A stretch of DNA of 64,000 bases from Xylanimicrobium pachnodae JCM 13526 = NBRC 107786 (GCA_001592145.1 BCWJ01000017.1:1-64000); one strand, 5' to 3'; positions 1 to 12,266 are shown, numbered from the stretch's first letter. Numbers and translations: made by a program. The notes: generated by a model not told the origin, from the letters alone.

Positions 1-128
1 GCTACGCCGCCGCCTACGACGACCCGGAGTGGACCGACACGATCTCCCCGATCGTCGCGGGCCTCCTCATCAAGGAGCGCTCCGTCGTCACCCGGGTGCG
101 GCCGACGCCGATCTCCGGCCTCCGGTAG
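1..128 (+). CDS. 3' end of an unidentified gene (possibly NIPSNAP family)
   Basis: Reading in the frame that ends at the TAG of 126-128 gives 41 C-terminal residues beginning YAAAYDDPEW and ending TPISGLR; the rest lies upstream of the window. The short tail (a Tyr/Trp-containing helix, then a conserved-looking basic stretch and a P-x-SxLR ending) resembles the C-terminus of NIPSNAP-type small alpha/beta barrel proteins, but this is pattern memory only and the fragment is too short for a firm call. It converges on the DUF402 gene that ends 40 bases away. Confidence 0.35.
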   Translation, partial: YAAAYDDPEWTDTISPIVAGLLIKERSVVTRVRPTPISGLR

Positions 129-167
129 CGGCACGGGCCCCGGGAGGTTGCCGCACGCCGCGGCGCG

Positions 168-845
168 TCAACCGACCGGGGCCAGCGCCTCGACCTCCGC
201 CGCGGGCAGCCCCGGCACCGGCCAGGCGGGGTCCGGGCGGAAGGTCTCCCACCCGTCGCAGAACGGGCTGCCCCACGCCGCGACGACCTGCTCGACGTGC
301 GCGCACACGCCGCGGATCCGATCCGCCTCGTCCGGCGTGATGCGGCCCCGCTCCACGAACAGCGCCAGCTCGTCCTCGTCCTTGCGGTGCACCGTGCGAT
401 CCGGCGTAATCCACAGGTCAAGCGTGAGGTCCTGGCTGCGCGTGGCGAACGGCTCGCGCGCGTGCGGCAGCTCCAGGTTCACGTACCAGCCCTGGAAGTC
501 GCCCGTCACGCCGTCGAAGAAGTGCCAGACCGACCACGGGGCGCCCGCCGGCACCACCCGCAGCACGTGGGTGCCCTCCCAGGCGCCCACGGTGCGCACG
601 CGCGCGGCCTGGAGCGCCTCGTCCACCACCGCGCGGACATCCCCGCCCGCGGCCTGCACCGCGCGGGCCTCCGCACGCCGGTCCCGGCCGTCGGGCCACA
701 CCTTGGTGATCACGGGGGTGCCCATCGCGAGCCACGCGACCAGGCCCCGCTCATCGTCACGCACCACCGTCATGGGCTGGACCCAGTCGTCGCCGGGCCT
801 GCCCATCCGCCACATGATCTGAGTCCCCTGCGACCAGCGATCCAT
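168..845 (-). CDS. DUF402 domain-containing protein
   Basis: A protein of 225 residues from the ATG at 845; an upstream in-frame start at 887 would add 14 residues but begins with a sequence that does not look conserved. The central part carries the DUF402 pattern: a WYVNLE segment after an aromatic GDFQGW turn, then an acidic DLTLDLWI strand and the DEDEL run. Proteins of this fold that have been studied are nucleoside di/triphosphate hydrolases or RNA-associated phosphatases in which the acidic residues bind metal; whether this member is a hydrolase is inference. It stands alone between the window edge and the export operon, transcribed in the same direction as that operon but starting 52 bases downstream of its last gene, so a shared transcript is possible. 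Confidence 0.7.
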   Translation of the reverse strand: MDRWSQGTQIMWRMGRPGDDWVQPMTVVRDDERGLVAWLAMGTPVITKVWPDGRDRRAEARAVQAAGGDVRAVVDEALQAARVRTVGAWEGTHVLRVVPAGAPWSVWHFFDGVTGDFQGWYVNLELPHAREPFATRSQDLTLDLWITPDRTVHRKDEDELALFVERGRITPDEADRIRGVCAHVEQVVAAWGSPFCDGWETFRPDPAWPVPGLPAAEVEALAPVG

Positions 846-896
846 GGTCGAGCAACCTAGCGGGTGCGCCCCCTCCGCGTCAGCCACCGGTTCGCG

Positions 897-3092
897 TCAG
901 CCGCGGCCCGAGACGACGAACCCCGGACCACCACCCGGGAGACCGCCCCCGGAGAACCCGTCGGTCGAGAAGCTGCGGCCCGACTGCGACCCGCCCAGGC
1001 CGCTCAGGCCGCTCTGCTCCGACGTGTCCGAACTGCTGCTCACCGGCTGGGAGAGGTCCGCCAGCACGACCTCCTGGCCCACCGTGAGGCCCGATGTGAT
1101 CTCGGTGAGCTCCGGGCCCACCGCACCGACCTCGACCGTCACCGGCGACGCCGTGCCGTCCTTGACCACCTGCACCGTGCGGTGCCCGTCGGTGGTGCTG
1201 ACCGCGGACGTCGGCACCACGGTGACGCCCGTGGCGTTCGCGACCGTGACCGCCACCTGGGAGGACGAGCCGTCGAACAGCGTCCCGGACTCGGTGTCCA
1301 GCGCGATCGTCGCGGTGTACGACGGCGTCGAGGTCTCCGACTGGTTGACGATGCCCACGCTGCTGACGGTGCCCGTGACCGGCGTCGCCGTCCCGGCCAC
1401 CGAGGCGGAGGCCTGCTGACCCGGCTCCAGCAGCGTCGACTGCGACAACGGGACCGTGATGTCCACCAGGTACCCCGTCTCGCCGACCACCGTGATCGCC
1501 GTGCTCCCGGCCGTCACCGACGACCCGGACGTCACGTCGACCGCGGCCACCGTCCCGGCGATCCGGGAGGTCAGCGCGGTGCGCGTGGCGTTCGCCTGCG
1601 CGACCGCCAGGGCGGCCGTCGCCGCGTCGACGTCGGCCCGGTCGGCGAGGATCTGCTCGGCCGAGATGGTGACCGTCGTGGTGGTCGCGCCGGACCCGCT
1701 CGGGGTGGCGCCGGAGCCCGACCCACCCGCCCCACCGGAACCGACGCCACCGGCACCGGACCCCGTGGCACCCTGCGCCGAGGCGCTCGGGCCTGAGGCG
1801 CTCGGGCCTGAGGCACTCGGGCCGTTGGCGCTGGAGCCGTCCGCGCTGGGGCTGCCCTCGCCGCCCGCGGCGGGCCCGCTCCCGGCACCGCTGTTGAGAG
1901 CGCTGACCGCGTCGTCGAGGGCCTGCGCCGCGGTCAGGAGCTCCTGCTGCGCGGCCTGGGTGGCCGACTGGCCGTCCTGGACCGCGCCCAGCGCGGCGGT
2001 GCAGGCGTCGAGCTTGGCCCGCAGGTCGGCCAGGGCGTCAGCGGCGCCAGAACCCTCGGTGCCAGACTCGTCAGCGCCAGAACCGCCGGCGCCAGAGTCA
2101 TCAGCCGTGCCCGCGTCCTCCCCACCCGCGTCGGCTGCACCGGTGCCGTCCACGCCGGTGCCGTCCGCGTCGGCCCCGGCGTCGGCCCCCGTCTCCTGGT
2201 CCGCAGGCGCGGCCGCCGCGTCCGCGACGTCGTTCGCCGCACCCAGGAACGCGGCACATGTCGCGGTCGACCCGGTGGACTCGTCGTCCATGGCGGCCTG
2301 CGCGCCCGCGAGCGCCGTGTTGACGGCGTCGTACTGGTCGAGCAGGTGCTGCTGGGCGTCCTTGACGGCCTGCTGCAGCGTGGCGAGGTCGCTCTGCTGC
2401 TCCGCAGCGGTGTCGTCGCTGGAGGGCGACGACGTCGGCTGCGGCGTGCTCCCCGCTCCGGGTGTGGCGGCCGCGGGGACGACGTACGCCACGGTCGTGG
2501 CGGTGGCGGTGCCCGTGCCGCCGGACGAGTCACCGGCCGAGGTGTCGGCGCTCGCGGGGTCGACGGCCAGCCCGGAGTCGCGGCTGGATCCCGACGACGC
2601 CGACGACGCGGGCGCCACGCCCGTGGCCTGCGCCTCGAGGTTGTCGGCCAGCGTCTGCTGCGCCTGCGCGAGGTCGTCCTGTGCCTGCGCGACGGCGTCG
2701 GCGAGTGCCTGCGGGTCGAGCGTGGCGAGGTTCTGCCCGGCGGTGACGGTGTCACCCACGGCGACGTCCACGCTGGCCACGGTCCCGCCGACGGCGAACG
2801 CGGCGTCGTCCCGGTCCGCCGAGGCGACCGTGCCCGTCGCGGTCACGCTCTGCGCGACGTCGCCCGTGGTCACCTCGGCGGTGCGGTACCGGTCGGCGGG
2901 CCCGCGCGTCGCGGCGTAGGCGCTCGCCCCGCCGCCCACCACCGCGACGGCGACGACGGCGGCGACGATCCGGCGTCGGCGGGTCGTGCGGCGGCGCCGG
3001 GCGGCGGCGTTCTGGCCGAGCTCGGGGAAGGTGGCCAGGCCGGCCGCGAACGGCGCGTGCGGCCCGGTCTGCGCGGGTCGGGTGTCAGTCAT
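897..3092 (-). CDS. Second efflux adaptor (HlyD/MacA-like membrane fusion protein)
   Basis: About 731 residues from the ATG at 3092, which overlaps the end of the upstream lipoprotein gene by 8 bases, a sign of translational coupling. A strongly basic N-terminus (RRRRTTRRRR) precedes one membrane anchor (about residues 43-62). Then comes the biotinyl-lipoyl-like half motif (GTVASVDVAVGDTVTAGQ), a very long Ala/Gln-rich hairpin region, a second lipoyl half near the middle, and beta-barrel and membrane-proximal domains ending in a Gly/Ser-rich tail. The hairpin is inflated by low-complexity Ala/Gly/Asp/Ser stretches, making the protein far longer than usual MacA-type adaptors (about 400 residues). 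In monoderm bacteria such proteins sit outside the membrane beside MacB-type ABC permeases. It is the last gene of the operon. Confidence 0.75.
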   Translation of the reverse strand: MTDTRPAQTGPHAPFAAGLATFPELGQNAAARRRRTTRRRRIVAAVVAVAVVGGGASAYAATRGPADRYRTAEVTTGDVAQSVTATGTVASADRDDAAFAVGGTVASVDVAVGDTVTAGQNLATLDPQALADAVAQAQDDLAQAQQTLADNLEAQATGVAPASSASSGSSRDSGLAVDPASADTSAGDSSGGTGTATATTVAYVVPAAATPGAGSTPQPTSSPSSDDTAAEQQSDLATLQQAVKDAQQHLLDQYDAVNTALAGAQAAMDDESTGSTATCAAFLGAANDVADAAAAPADQETGADAGADADGTGVDGTGAADAGGEDAGTADDSGAGGSGADESGTEGSGAADALADLRAKLDACTAALGAVQDGQSATQAAQQELLTAAQALDDAVSALNSGAGSGPAAGGEGSPSADGSSANGPSASGPSASGPSASAQGATGSGAGGVGSGGAGGSGSGATPSGSGATTTTVTISAEQILADRADVDAATAALAVAQANATRTALTSRIAGTVAAVDVTSGSSVTAGSTAITVVGETGYLVDITVPLSQSTLLEPGQQASASVAGTATPVTGTVSSVGIVNQSETSTPSYTATIALDTESGTLFDGSSSQVAVTVANATGVTVVPTSAVSTTDGHRTVQVVKDGTASPVTVEVGAVGPELTEITSGLTVGQEVVLADLSQPVSSSSDTSEQSGLSGLGGSQSGRSFSTDGFSGGGLPGGGPGFVVSGRG

Positions 3093-4110
3093 CGGTGCCG
3101 CCCTGCCCACGCGCACCGGAGCCGCCACCCGGGAAGCCACCACCCGAGAAGCCGCCGCCGAGGCGTGAGGTGCAGCCGTTCTCGCCCTTGACGGTCAGGG
3201 CGATGGAGTCCGCGGTGATCATGCCCGAGTCGTCCTCGGTGCCCAGCGCGGTCAGGCACTGCCCGACGGCGATCGCGGACGTGTCACCCGCGGCCGTCGT
3301 CGTGTAGGTGGTGTCGCTGGAGACGGTGACCTCGCGCGTGGTGGTCTCCGGATCGGCCGACGCGTCCTGCCCGGGCCGGGTGAAGGCCGTCTGCTCGACC
3401 GTGAAGCCCGTGTCGGAGACGGCGGTCACCGTGCCGAACACCCCGGCTGAGGCCATGCTCTGCCGCCCGGAACCGTCCCCGGAACCGGGGAAGCCCGACG
3501 GCAGGTCGGTGGGCATGTCGGTCGGCATGTCCGTGGGCAGGTCGGTGGGCATGCCGCTCGGCCGCTCGCCCCCGGAGGACCCGCCGGCCATGCCGCCGCG
3601 AGCGCCGCCGCACGTGCCGTCGTCGCCCGCGGGGGTGATGCTGACCGTCGTCGCGGCGATCGGGCCGTTGCTGTCGGTGTTGCTGCTGTCAGTGTTGCCG
3701 GCGCCCGTGCTCGCGGCGTCGTCGGCGCTGGCGCTGAACGCCGAGACGCACGCACCGACCGTGACGTCGGCGAACGAACCGGCGACCTGCTGGGTCACGG
3801 TGGTGCTCGACGTCCAGGTCACCGCGGTCTGTGTGCCGTCGCCCTGCACCTGGGCGATGTCGCCGTTGACGGCGGCCACCTCGCCCGACGCGCCGGGGAG
3901 GGTCCGCTGGGCCGCGCCGGAGCCGCCCGAGCCACCCGCGCCGCCGTCGTCGGGCGCCGTGCTGGCGGTGGATGCCGCGGCTGGAGTGTCGGCGGCGCCT
4001 GCGCCGCCGCCGCACGCGGTGAGCGTGAGCCCGACGGCGACGACGGCGCCGAGGACCCCGAGGCCGCGCGCCAGCGAGGCGGAGTTGTTGTTCGTGCGGT
4101 GAGCGGACAC
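3085..4110 (-). CDS. Lipoprotein with two DUF5666-like repeats
   Basis: The GTG at 4110 is chosen because AAGGAG lies six bases before it; the ATG at 4164 lacks such a site. The 341-residue product has a lipoprotein signal peptide with lipobox LTAC (Cys33), so it should be anchored to the outer face of the membrane. Two similar beta-rich modules follow: GEVAAVNGD...VGACVSAF and GVFGTVTAVSDTGF...VGQCLTAL, each ending in a single Cys, as in DUF5666 proteins. Between them is a repeat of Met-Pro-Thr-Asp (GMPTDLPTDMPTD) rich in Met and acidic residues; the C-terminus is Gly-rich. It lies inside the ABC export operon, so it probably works at the cell surface with the transporter; its substrate is unknown. 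Confidence 0.65.
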   Translation of the reverse strand: MSAHRTNNNSASLARGLGVLGAVVAVGLTLTACGGGAGAADTPAAASTASTAPDDGGAGGSGGSGAAQRTLPGASGEVAAVNGDIAQVQGDGTQTAVTWTSSTTVTQQVAGSFADVTVGACVSAFSASADDAASTGAGNTDSSNTDSNGPIAATTVSITPAGDDGTCGGARGGMAGGSSGGERPSGMPTDLPTDMPTDMPTDLPSGFPGSGDGSGRQSMASAGVFGTVTAVSDTGFTVEQTAFTRPGQDASADPETTTREVTVSSDTTYTTTAAGDTSAIAVGQCLTALGTEDDSGMITADSIALTVKGENGCTSRLGGGFSGGGFPGGGSGARGQGGTDD

Positions 4111-4160
4111 GGAGGTCTCCTTGCGGACGGTGGGTGACACGAGAGCGGGGTGCGGCGCCA

Positions 4161-5389
<1,229 letters not shown>

Positions 5390-5393
<4 letters not shown>

Positions 5394-6088
5394 CGCGCGT
5401 CCTCCTGGATCAGGCCGTCCAGCACGCGCACCACGCGGGCGGCTCGCGCGGCCACGTCGGCCTCGTGCGTGATGAGCAGGATGGTCCGGCCGGCCGCGTG
5501 CAGCTCGTCGAGCAGGCCCAGCACCTCCTCGGTCGAGGTCGAGTCCAGGTTCCCGGTCGGCTCGTCCGCGAGGATCATCGCCGGGTCGCCCACCAGGGCG
5601 CGGGCGAACGCCACGCGCTGCTGCTGGCCGCCGGAGAGCTGGCCGGGCCGGTTCTCCAGCCGGTCGCCCAGGCCCACGCGCTCCAGCGCCTCGACGGCCA
5701 GCGCGCGGCGCTCGGCCCGCCCGATCCCGCGGTACGCGAGGGGAAGCTCCACGTTCTGGACCGCGGAGAGCGAGGTCAGCAGGTGGAACTGCTGGAACAC
5801 GAACCCGATCTGCGTGTTGCGCACCATCGCCAGGTCCACCTCGTCGAGCTCACCGACGTCGTGCCCCGTGAGCCGGTAGGTGCCCTGCGTGAGCACGTCC
5901 AGGCAGCCGAGCACGTGCATGAGGGTCGACTTGCCCGATCCCGAGGGCCCGATGACAGCGACGTACTCGCCGGCCTCCACGCGCAGGTCCACCCCGCGCA
6001 GCGCCTCGAAGCTCAGCGCGCCGGTCTGGTACGTCTTGCGCCCGCCGATCAGCTCGATGACCGGTTCGGCCAGGGTGCCGGTGCTCAC
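5390..6088 (-). CDS. ABC transporter ATP-binding protein (MacB/LolD type)
   Basis: The 232-residue ATPase has Walker A GPSGSGKST (residues 46-54), the Q-loop region FVFQQFHLL, the signature LSGGQQQR, Walker B ILADEPTGNLD and a switch His in LLITHEADV. The FQQFHLL and PTGNLDS forms are those of the MacB/LolD/FtsE-like family that partners FtsX-fold permeases. It overlaps the adaptor gene upstream by 4 bases and the permease downstream by 4 bases, so adaptor, ATPase and permease form one coupled unit. It is cytoplasmic and membrane-associated. Confidence 0.92.
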
Positions 6089-7428
6089 TGGCCACCGCCG
6101 GGCATCTGGCGGCCGGACATCTGGGGCATCTGGGCGCCGTCCGGAACCTGGAACCCGTCCGGCATCTGGAACCCGCCCGGGAACTGCCCGTTCTGGCCGC
6201 TGTTCGCGCTGGTGCCGCCCTGCCGGGTCACGCTCGTCTGCGTGTACTGCAGCGTCTGACCCTCGGTGAGGCCGTCGGTCACCTCCACGTTCTGCCCGCT
6301 GCGGTCACCGAGCGTCACCGTGGTCGCGGTGACGCCGCCGTCGTCGCCGACGACGTCGACCGTCGTCGTGCCGTCGTCGGCGGTGGTGACCGCCGCGGAC
6401 GGGATCGACAGGACGTCGGAGCGCCGCTCGTAGATGATCGTCGCCGTCACGGACACGCCGTCGTGCAGGCCCTCCGGGGAACCGGTCACGGCGATCGTCA
6501 CGGGGTAGCTGACCGCCCCCGAGCTGGTCGACGGGAGCAGGGCGACCGAGGTGACCGTCCCGAAGACCGTGTCGGTCAGGTCGTCTCCCGTGAGCTCCAC
6601 CTGGTTGCCCGCCTTGACGTTCGCCACGTCGCTCTCGCCGACGCTCACGGAGACCTCCCAGGCGTCGGTGCCGACGATCTGGAAGTCCGCGGTCGACGTG
6701 TCGCCGGACGTGCCCGACGTGCCCGACGCGCTCCCCGAGGGGGCGCCGCTGGTGGACCCGACCACGTCGCCGACCGCCACACCCACCGCCGTCACCAGCC
6801 CGGCGTGCGGTGCCGTGAGAGTGGCGTCGGCCAGGTTCGCCTGCGCGTCGTCGTACGCCGACTGGGCCACGTCCACCGCGGCCTGCCGCGACTCGATCTG
6901 CGCCTGGGCCGCATCCGACCCGTCATCGTCCGCGGTGGCCGACGCGAGCTGCGCCTGGGCGGTCGCGAGCGTCGCCTTCGCCGAGGCCGCGGCGGCGTCG
7001 AGCTGCAGCGTGTCGATGGTCGCGAGCACCTGCCCCGCCGTCACCGTGTCACCCGCGGCGACGTCGACGGCGGTCACGGTGCCCGCCGCGTCGAAGCTCA
7101 CCGAGTCCTGAACGGTGGGCGTCAGCGTCCCGGTGCCCGACACCGACTTCTCGAACGTAGCGGTCCCGACCGTGGCCGTCACGGTGGACGACGTGATCTG
7201 CGGGGCGGCGGCGGCCGCCTGGTCCCGCATCACCCACCAGACGGTGAGCGCGGGCGCCGCGATCACGGCGACGGCCAGCACGATGACGGAGATCTTGCCC
7301 AGCGGGCGAGCCCAGAGACGGGACAGTCGGCGCGCGCGTGGCCGTGCCCGGCCGCCCGCGTCCTCGGTCCCAGTCGGCTCGGCCGAGCCGACCGGCCCTG
7401 CAAACTCGGCGACAGATGTGGAGGTCAT
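6085..7428 (-). CDS. First efflux adaptor (HlyD/MacA-like membrane fusion protein)
   Basis: 447 residues from the ATG at 7428; no clear ribosome binding site precedes it, so leaderless or coupled translation is possible. A basic cytoplasmic tail leads into one anchor helix (ISVIVLAVAVIAAPALTVWW), followed by the lipoyl-like halves (GTVTAVDVAAGDTVTAGQVL and the LTAPHAGLVTAVGVAVGDVV segment), an alpha-helical hairpin of moderate length, a beta-barrel domain, and a Met/Gln/Pro-rich tail (PDGFQVPDGAQMPQM). This is of normal adaptor size, unlike the second adaptor of the operon. It lies 55 bases after the histidine kinase and overlaps the ATPase gene by 4 bases. Confidence 0.85.
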   Translation of the reverse strand: MTSTSVAEFAGPVGSAEPTGTEDAGGRARPRARRLSRLWARPLGKISVIVLAVAVIAAPALTVWWVMRDQAAAAAPQITSSTVTATVGTATFEKSVSGTGTLTPTVQDSVSFDAAGTVTAVDVAAGDTVTAGQVLATIDTLQLDAAAASAKATLATAQAQLASATADDDGSDAAQAQIESRQAAVDVAQSAYDDAQANLADATLTAPHAGLVTAVGVAVGDVVGSTSGAPSGSASGTSGTSGDTSTADFQIVGTDAWEVSVSVGESDVANVKAGNQVELTGDDLTDTVFGTVTSVALLPSTSSGAVSYPVTIAVTGSPEGLHDGVSVTATIIYERRSDVLSIPSAAVTTADDGTTTVDVVGDDGGVTATTVTLGDRSGQNVEVTDGLTEGQTLQYTQTSVTRQGGTSANSGQNGQFPGGFQMPDGFQVPDGAQMPQMSGRQMPGGGQ

Positions 7429-7483
7429 GCCGGGAAGGTAACGACCCCGATGTAAAGAGAGGTCGGAACTTCCTATGCGCCCG

Positions 7484-9073
7484 CTATGACCTCGGGCGCT
7501 GGACGTCGGATGCGGGCGCCTCGGGCGCGGGCCCCTCGGCCGAGGGGCCGGGAAGGCGCACCTCGATCGTGGCTCCGGCGTCGCTGTCGAGGACGGCCAC
7601 CGTGCCGCCGTGCGCGCCGACGATCGACTGCACGATGGCCAGCCCCAGGCCCGTCGAGCCCGCGGCGCGGGTGCGGGCGGCGTCCCCGCGGGTGAAGCGC
7701 CGGAACAGCAGGGGGCGCAGAGCGGCGGGGATGCCCGGGCCGTCGTCGGCCACGGTGACCACCACCCCTCCCCCGCCGTCGGGACGCACCCGGAGCACGA
7801 CGCGGGTCCCGGCGGGCGTGTGGACGCGCGCGTTCGCGAGCAGGTTCGTGAGCACCTGCCGCAGCCGCGCCTCGTCACCGACGACGACGAGCCCGTCGTG
7901 CGGGTCGTCCGGTGCGTCAGGTGCGTCGTCGGACGGCGGGTCGTCGTCGAACTCGGGCAGGTCCAGCTCCCACCGGTGGCCCGGTCCGGCCGCGTGCGCG
8001 TCGGTGAGGGCGTCCACGGCGAGGCGCCCGACGTCGACGGGGACACGATCGAGGGGCCGCCCGGCGTCCAGGCGGGCCAGGAGCAGCAGGTCGTCGACGA
8101 GACTGCTCATGCGCGTCGCCTCGGACTCGATGCGGTCGAGCGCGCGGGAGGCGTCGGGCGGCACCACGTCCGGGGAGCGGCGCACCAGCTCCGCGTACCC
8201 GCGGATGGAGGCGAGCGGCGTGCGCAGCTCGTGGGAGGCATCGGCGACGAACTGCCGCACATGCGTCTCGGACCGGTGGCGGGCCGCGATCGACGTCTCC
8301 ACGTTGTCGATCATGCGGTTCAGGGCGGCACCCACCTGGCCGGCCTCGGTGCGCTCGTCCGTGTGCGCGGCGTCGACGCGCGGGATCGCGCCCACCTCGC
8401 CGCTCGACAGGTCCAGCTCGGAGACGCGGCTGGCGGCGCCGGCCACCTGCTCCAAGGGGCGCAGCGAGCGCCGCACCAGCACGGTGCCGCCCGCGGCGGT
8501 CAGGAGCAGCGCGACGCCGCCGATGACGGCCTGCACCACCAGGTAGCGGTGCACCGTCTCGCTGATGCTCGCCGTCGGCAGCGCGATGACCGCTTCGTCG
8601 CCCTGGAACATCGTGGTGGCGATGGCGCGGTGGCGGCCCAGGCCGGGGATGTCCACGTCGTGCTGTGCGCCGTCACGGGGCACGGTCCGCAGGGCGGCGA
8701 TCTGCTCGGTGGTCAGGTCGGTGAACTGGTTGTCCTGGGTCAGGTACCCGGCGCTCTGGACCTCGCCCGAACCCCCCGATGCGAGCATGACGACGGTCCC
8801 GGCGTCCTGACCGATCCACGGGCCGAACTGCCGCACGTCGCTCCGGTCCGACGGGGGGAGCCCGCCGGACTCGAACGGCCCGTTGGTGGGCGGAGGCATG
8901 ACCAGCCGCTCCGCGGCCTGCGTGAGCTGCTGGTCGAGCTGGGACACGAGCTGACCGCGCAGCGCGAGCGTGGAGCCGAGCGAGACGGCGTAGGTGAAGG
9001 CCAGCAGCACGGCGATGAGCACCACCACGAGCTGGCGCCGCAGCGGCCACCCCCGCGAGCGCGGGCGGGTCAC
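7484..9073 (-). CDS. Sensor histidine kinase
   Basis: 529 residues from the GTG at 9073, whose first bases overlap the stop of the response regulator gene (GTGA). It has two membrane helices (VVVLIAVLLAFTYAVSLG near the N-terminus and VIGGVALLLTAAGGTVLV in the middle) enclosing an extracytoplasmic sensor of about 140 residues, then HAMP, HisKA with the phospho-accepting His in DASHELRTPLASIRGY, and a HATPase with N, G1 (VADDGPGIP) and G2 (STGLGLAIV) boxes. It should phosphorylate the adjacent OmpR-type regulator. Its location directly upstream of the adaptor and ABC genes suggests it senses the exported compound or envelope stress and controls the operon. Confidence 0.92.
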   Translation of the reverse strand: MTRPRSRGWPLRRQLVVVLIAVLLAFTYAVSLGSTLALRGQLVSQLDQQLTQAAERLVMPPPTNGPFESGGLPPSDRSDVRQFGPWIGQDAGTVVMLASGGSGEVQSAGYLTQDNQFTDLTTEQIAALRTVPRDGAQHDVDIPGLGRHRAIATTMFQGDEAVIALPTASISETVHRYLVVQAVIGGVALLLTAAGGTVLVRRSLRPLEQVAGAASRVSELDLSSGEVGAIPRVDAAHTDERTEAGQVGAALNRMIDNVETSIAARHRSETHVRQFVADASHELRTPLASIRGYAELVRRSPDVVPPDASRALDRIESEATRMSSLVDDLLLLARLDAGRPLDRVPVDVGRLAVDALTDAHAAGPGHRWELDLPEFDDDPPSDDAPDAPDDPHDGLVVVGDEARLRQVLTNLLANARVHTPAGTRVVLRVRPDGGGGVVVTVADDGPGIPAALRPLLFRRFTRGDAARTRAAGSTGLGLAIVQSIVGAHGGTVAVLDSDAGATIEVRLPGPSAEGPAPEAPASDVQRPRS

Positions 9074-9834
9074 GTCGCGTCCGCCCCGGGCTTGAGCACG
9101 TAGCCCACGCCGCGCAGGGTGTGGATCATCGGGGTGCGGCCCTTCTCGATCTTGCGGCGCAGGTAGGAGATGTACAGCTCGACGATGTTGGTCTGCCCGC
9201 CGAAGTCGTAGTGCCACACACGGTCCAGGATCTCCGCCTTGGACACCACCCGGCGCTGGTTGCGCATGAGGAAGCGCAACAGCTCGAACTCCGTCGCCGA
9301 CAGCGCGACGGGGTCACCGCCGCGGGTCACGTCGTGCGAGTCCTCGTCCAGCACCAGGTCGCCGACGACGATCGCCGCGTCGGGCACGGCGGCCGAGGCC
9401 CCGGCGCGGCGCAGCAGCCCACGCAGCCGGGCCACGACCTCCTCCAGGCTGAACGGCTTGGTCACGTAGTCGTCCCCGCCGGCCAGGAGGCCCGCGACCC
9501 GGTCCTCGACGGCGTCGCGCGCCGTGAGGAACAGCACCGGGACGTGCGGGTCGTGCTCGCGGATGCGCCGCAGCACGGACAGCCCGTCCAGGTCGGGCAG
9601 CATGACGTCCAGCACGACGACGTCGGGCTCGACCTCGCGGGCGGCCCGGATCGCGCCGTGCCCATCCAGGACGGCCCGTACGTCCCAGCCCTCGTAGCGC
9701 AGCGCCGACGTCAGGAGCTCGGCGAGGCTGGGCTCGTCGTCGACGACCAGGACCTTCAGCGGGCTCCCGCCGGGGCGGGTCAGGGCGGGCTGGGCGCGCA
9801 CGGCACGCACCGCGGGGAGCGGCTCGGGGTTCAT
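9070..9834 (-). CDS. OmpR-family response regulator
   Basis: 254 residues from the ATG at 9834; no good Shine-Dalgarno is seen, so a later GTG a few codons in is also possible because the first 25 residues are not conserved-looking. The receiver domain has the acidic pair VVDDE, the phospho-acceptor Asp in VVVLDVMLPDLDG, Thr in FLTARD and Lys in VTKPF. The C-terminal winged helix shows LSATEFELLRFLMRN and the recognition region NIVELYISYLRRKI followed by the RGVGYVL ending typical of OmpR/PhoB regulators. It is the first gene of the signalling and export operon. Confidence 0.92.
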   Translation of the reverse strand: MNPEPLPAVRAVRAQPALTRPGGSPLKVLVVDDEPSLAELLTSALRYEGWDVRAVLDGHGAIRAAREVEPDVVVLDVMLPDLDGLSVLRRIREHDPHVPVLFLTARDAVEDRVAGLLAGGDDYVTKPFSLEEVVARLRGLLRRAGASAAVPDAAIVVGDLVLDEDSHDVTRGGDPVALSATEFELLRFLMRNQRRVVSKAEILDRVWHYDFGGQTNIVELYISYLRRKIEKGRTPMIHTLRGVGYVLKPGADAT

Positions 9835-9891
9835 GGGGCCATGGTGCGGGACACGTCCCTGCCGAACCTGTGCCGTCGCTATGTGTCCGCT

Positions 9892-9953
9892 GTGGATCCT
9901 GCGCGCCGTGGACCCTGCCTGCCGTGGACCCTGCCCGCCGTGGACCCTGCCCG

Positions 9954-9955
<2 letters not shown>
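9892..9955. repeat. Four tandem copies of a 16-bp unit
   Basis: Four head-to-tail units of GTGGACCCTGCCCGCC with few differences occupy 9892-9907, 9908-9923, 9924-9939 and 9940-9955. The last unit includes part of the stop codon of the DHA2 exporter gene (stop complement at 9954-9956). The array fills most of the 119-base gap between the exporter and the response regulator start. It is not a terminator hairpin. The first unit differs at positions 6 and 11-12, which suggests older copies at the 5' side. Confidence 0.85.
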
Positions 9956-11612
<1,657 letters not shown>

Positions 11613-12266
11613 TCAGGGCGTGACGAGGCCCCGCAGCGCGTCGACGGCGCCGGGCAGGCTGTCCAGGACGTCTCCCTGGGCGCCGGCCTGTTCCCAGGCG
11701 GTCACGGTGGTGCGCACCAGCAGGAACGCGGTCATCGCCAGGAGCTCCGGGGTGACCGTGGGTACCGGGTCGCGGGCGAGGCGGGCGGTGAACATCTCGC
11801 GCAGGCGGGCCTCGTGGCGTTGGTGCCAGTCGAACTTCTGGGTCATGAGCTGCGGTTCGGCCCGGGCGAGCGCGAACGCCCGCTCCGCACGGGCGTGGTC
11901 GCTCACGAAGCCGGTCAGCAGCGCCCCGACGAGGGCCTGCAGGTCGGTGAGCAGGTGACCCGTCGGGCCCCCGGCGGCGAACGTGTCGGTCAGCTCGGGA
12001 CGCAACGGGTCCTCGGGCATCCCCAGCACGGCGTCGGCCTTGGAGCCGAAGTAGTTGAAGAAGGTGCGCGGGGAGACGTCCACCGCGGCGGCGATCTCCT
12101 CGACCGTCACGGCGTCGAAGCCCCGCTCAGCCACCAGGACCTGCGCGGCGTCGACGATCTCGCGACGGCGCTCCTGCTTCTTGCGCTCACGGAGACCGAG
12201 CCCGGTGGCCTGCCGCGGGCAGAGCGAGTCGACCAGCTCACGCAACGAGCACGACGACCGGCTCAC
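11613..12266 (-). CDS. TetR-family transcriptional regulator of the DHA2 exporter
   Basis: 217 residues from a GTG at 12266 with GGAGG seven bases before it. The N-terminal HTH is complete (VTVEEIAAAVDVSPRTFFNYFGSK, about residues 53-76) and the C-terminal part is a helical ligand-binding domain. The first 25 residues (with two Cys) form an extension before the usual start of the TetR fold. Cotranscribed with the exporter downstream; it probably represses both genes until an exporter substrate binds. Confidence 0.85.
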   Translation of the reverse strand: MSRSSCSLRELVDSLCPRQATGLGLRERKKQERRREIVDAAQVLVAERGFDAVTVEEIAAAVDVSPRTFFNYFGSKADAVLGMPEDPLRPELTDTFAAGGPTGHLLTDLQALVGALLTGFVSDHARAERAFALARAEPQLMTQKFDWHQRHEARLREMFTARLARDPVPTVTPELLAMTAFLLVRTTVTAWEQAGAQGDVLDSLPGAVDALRGLVTP

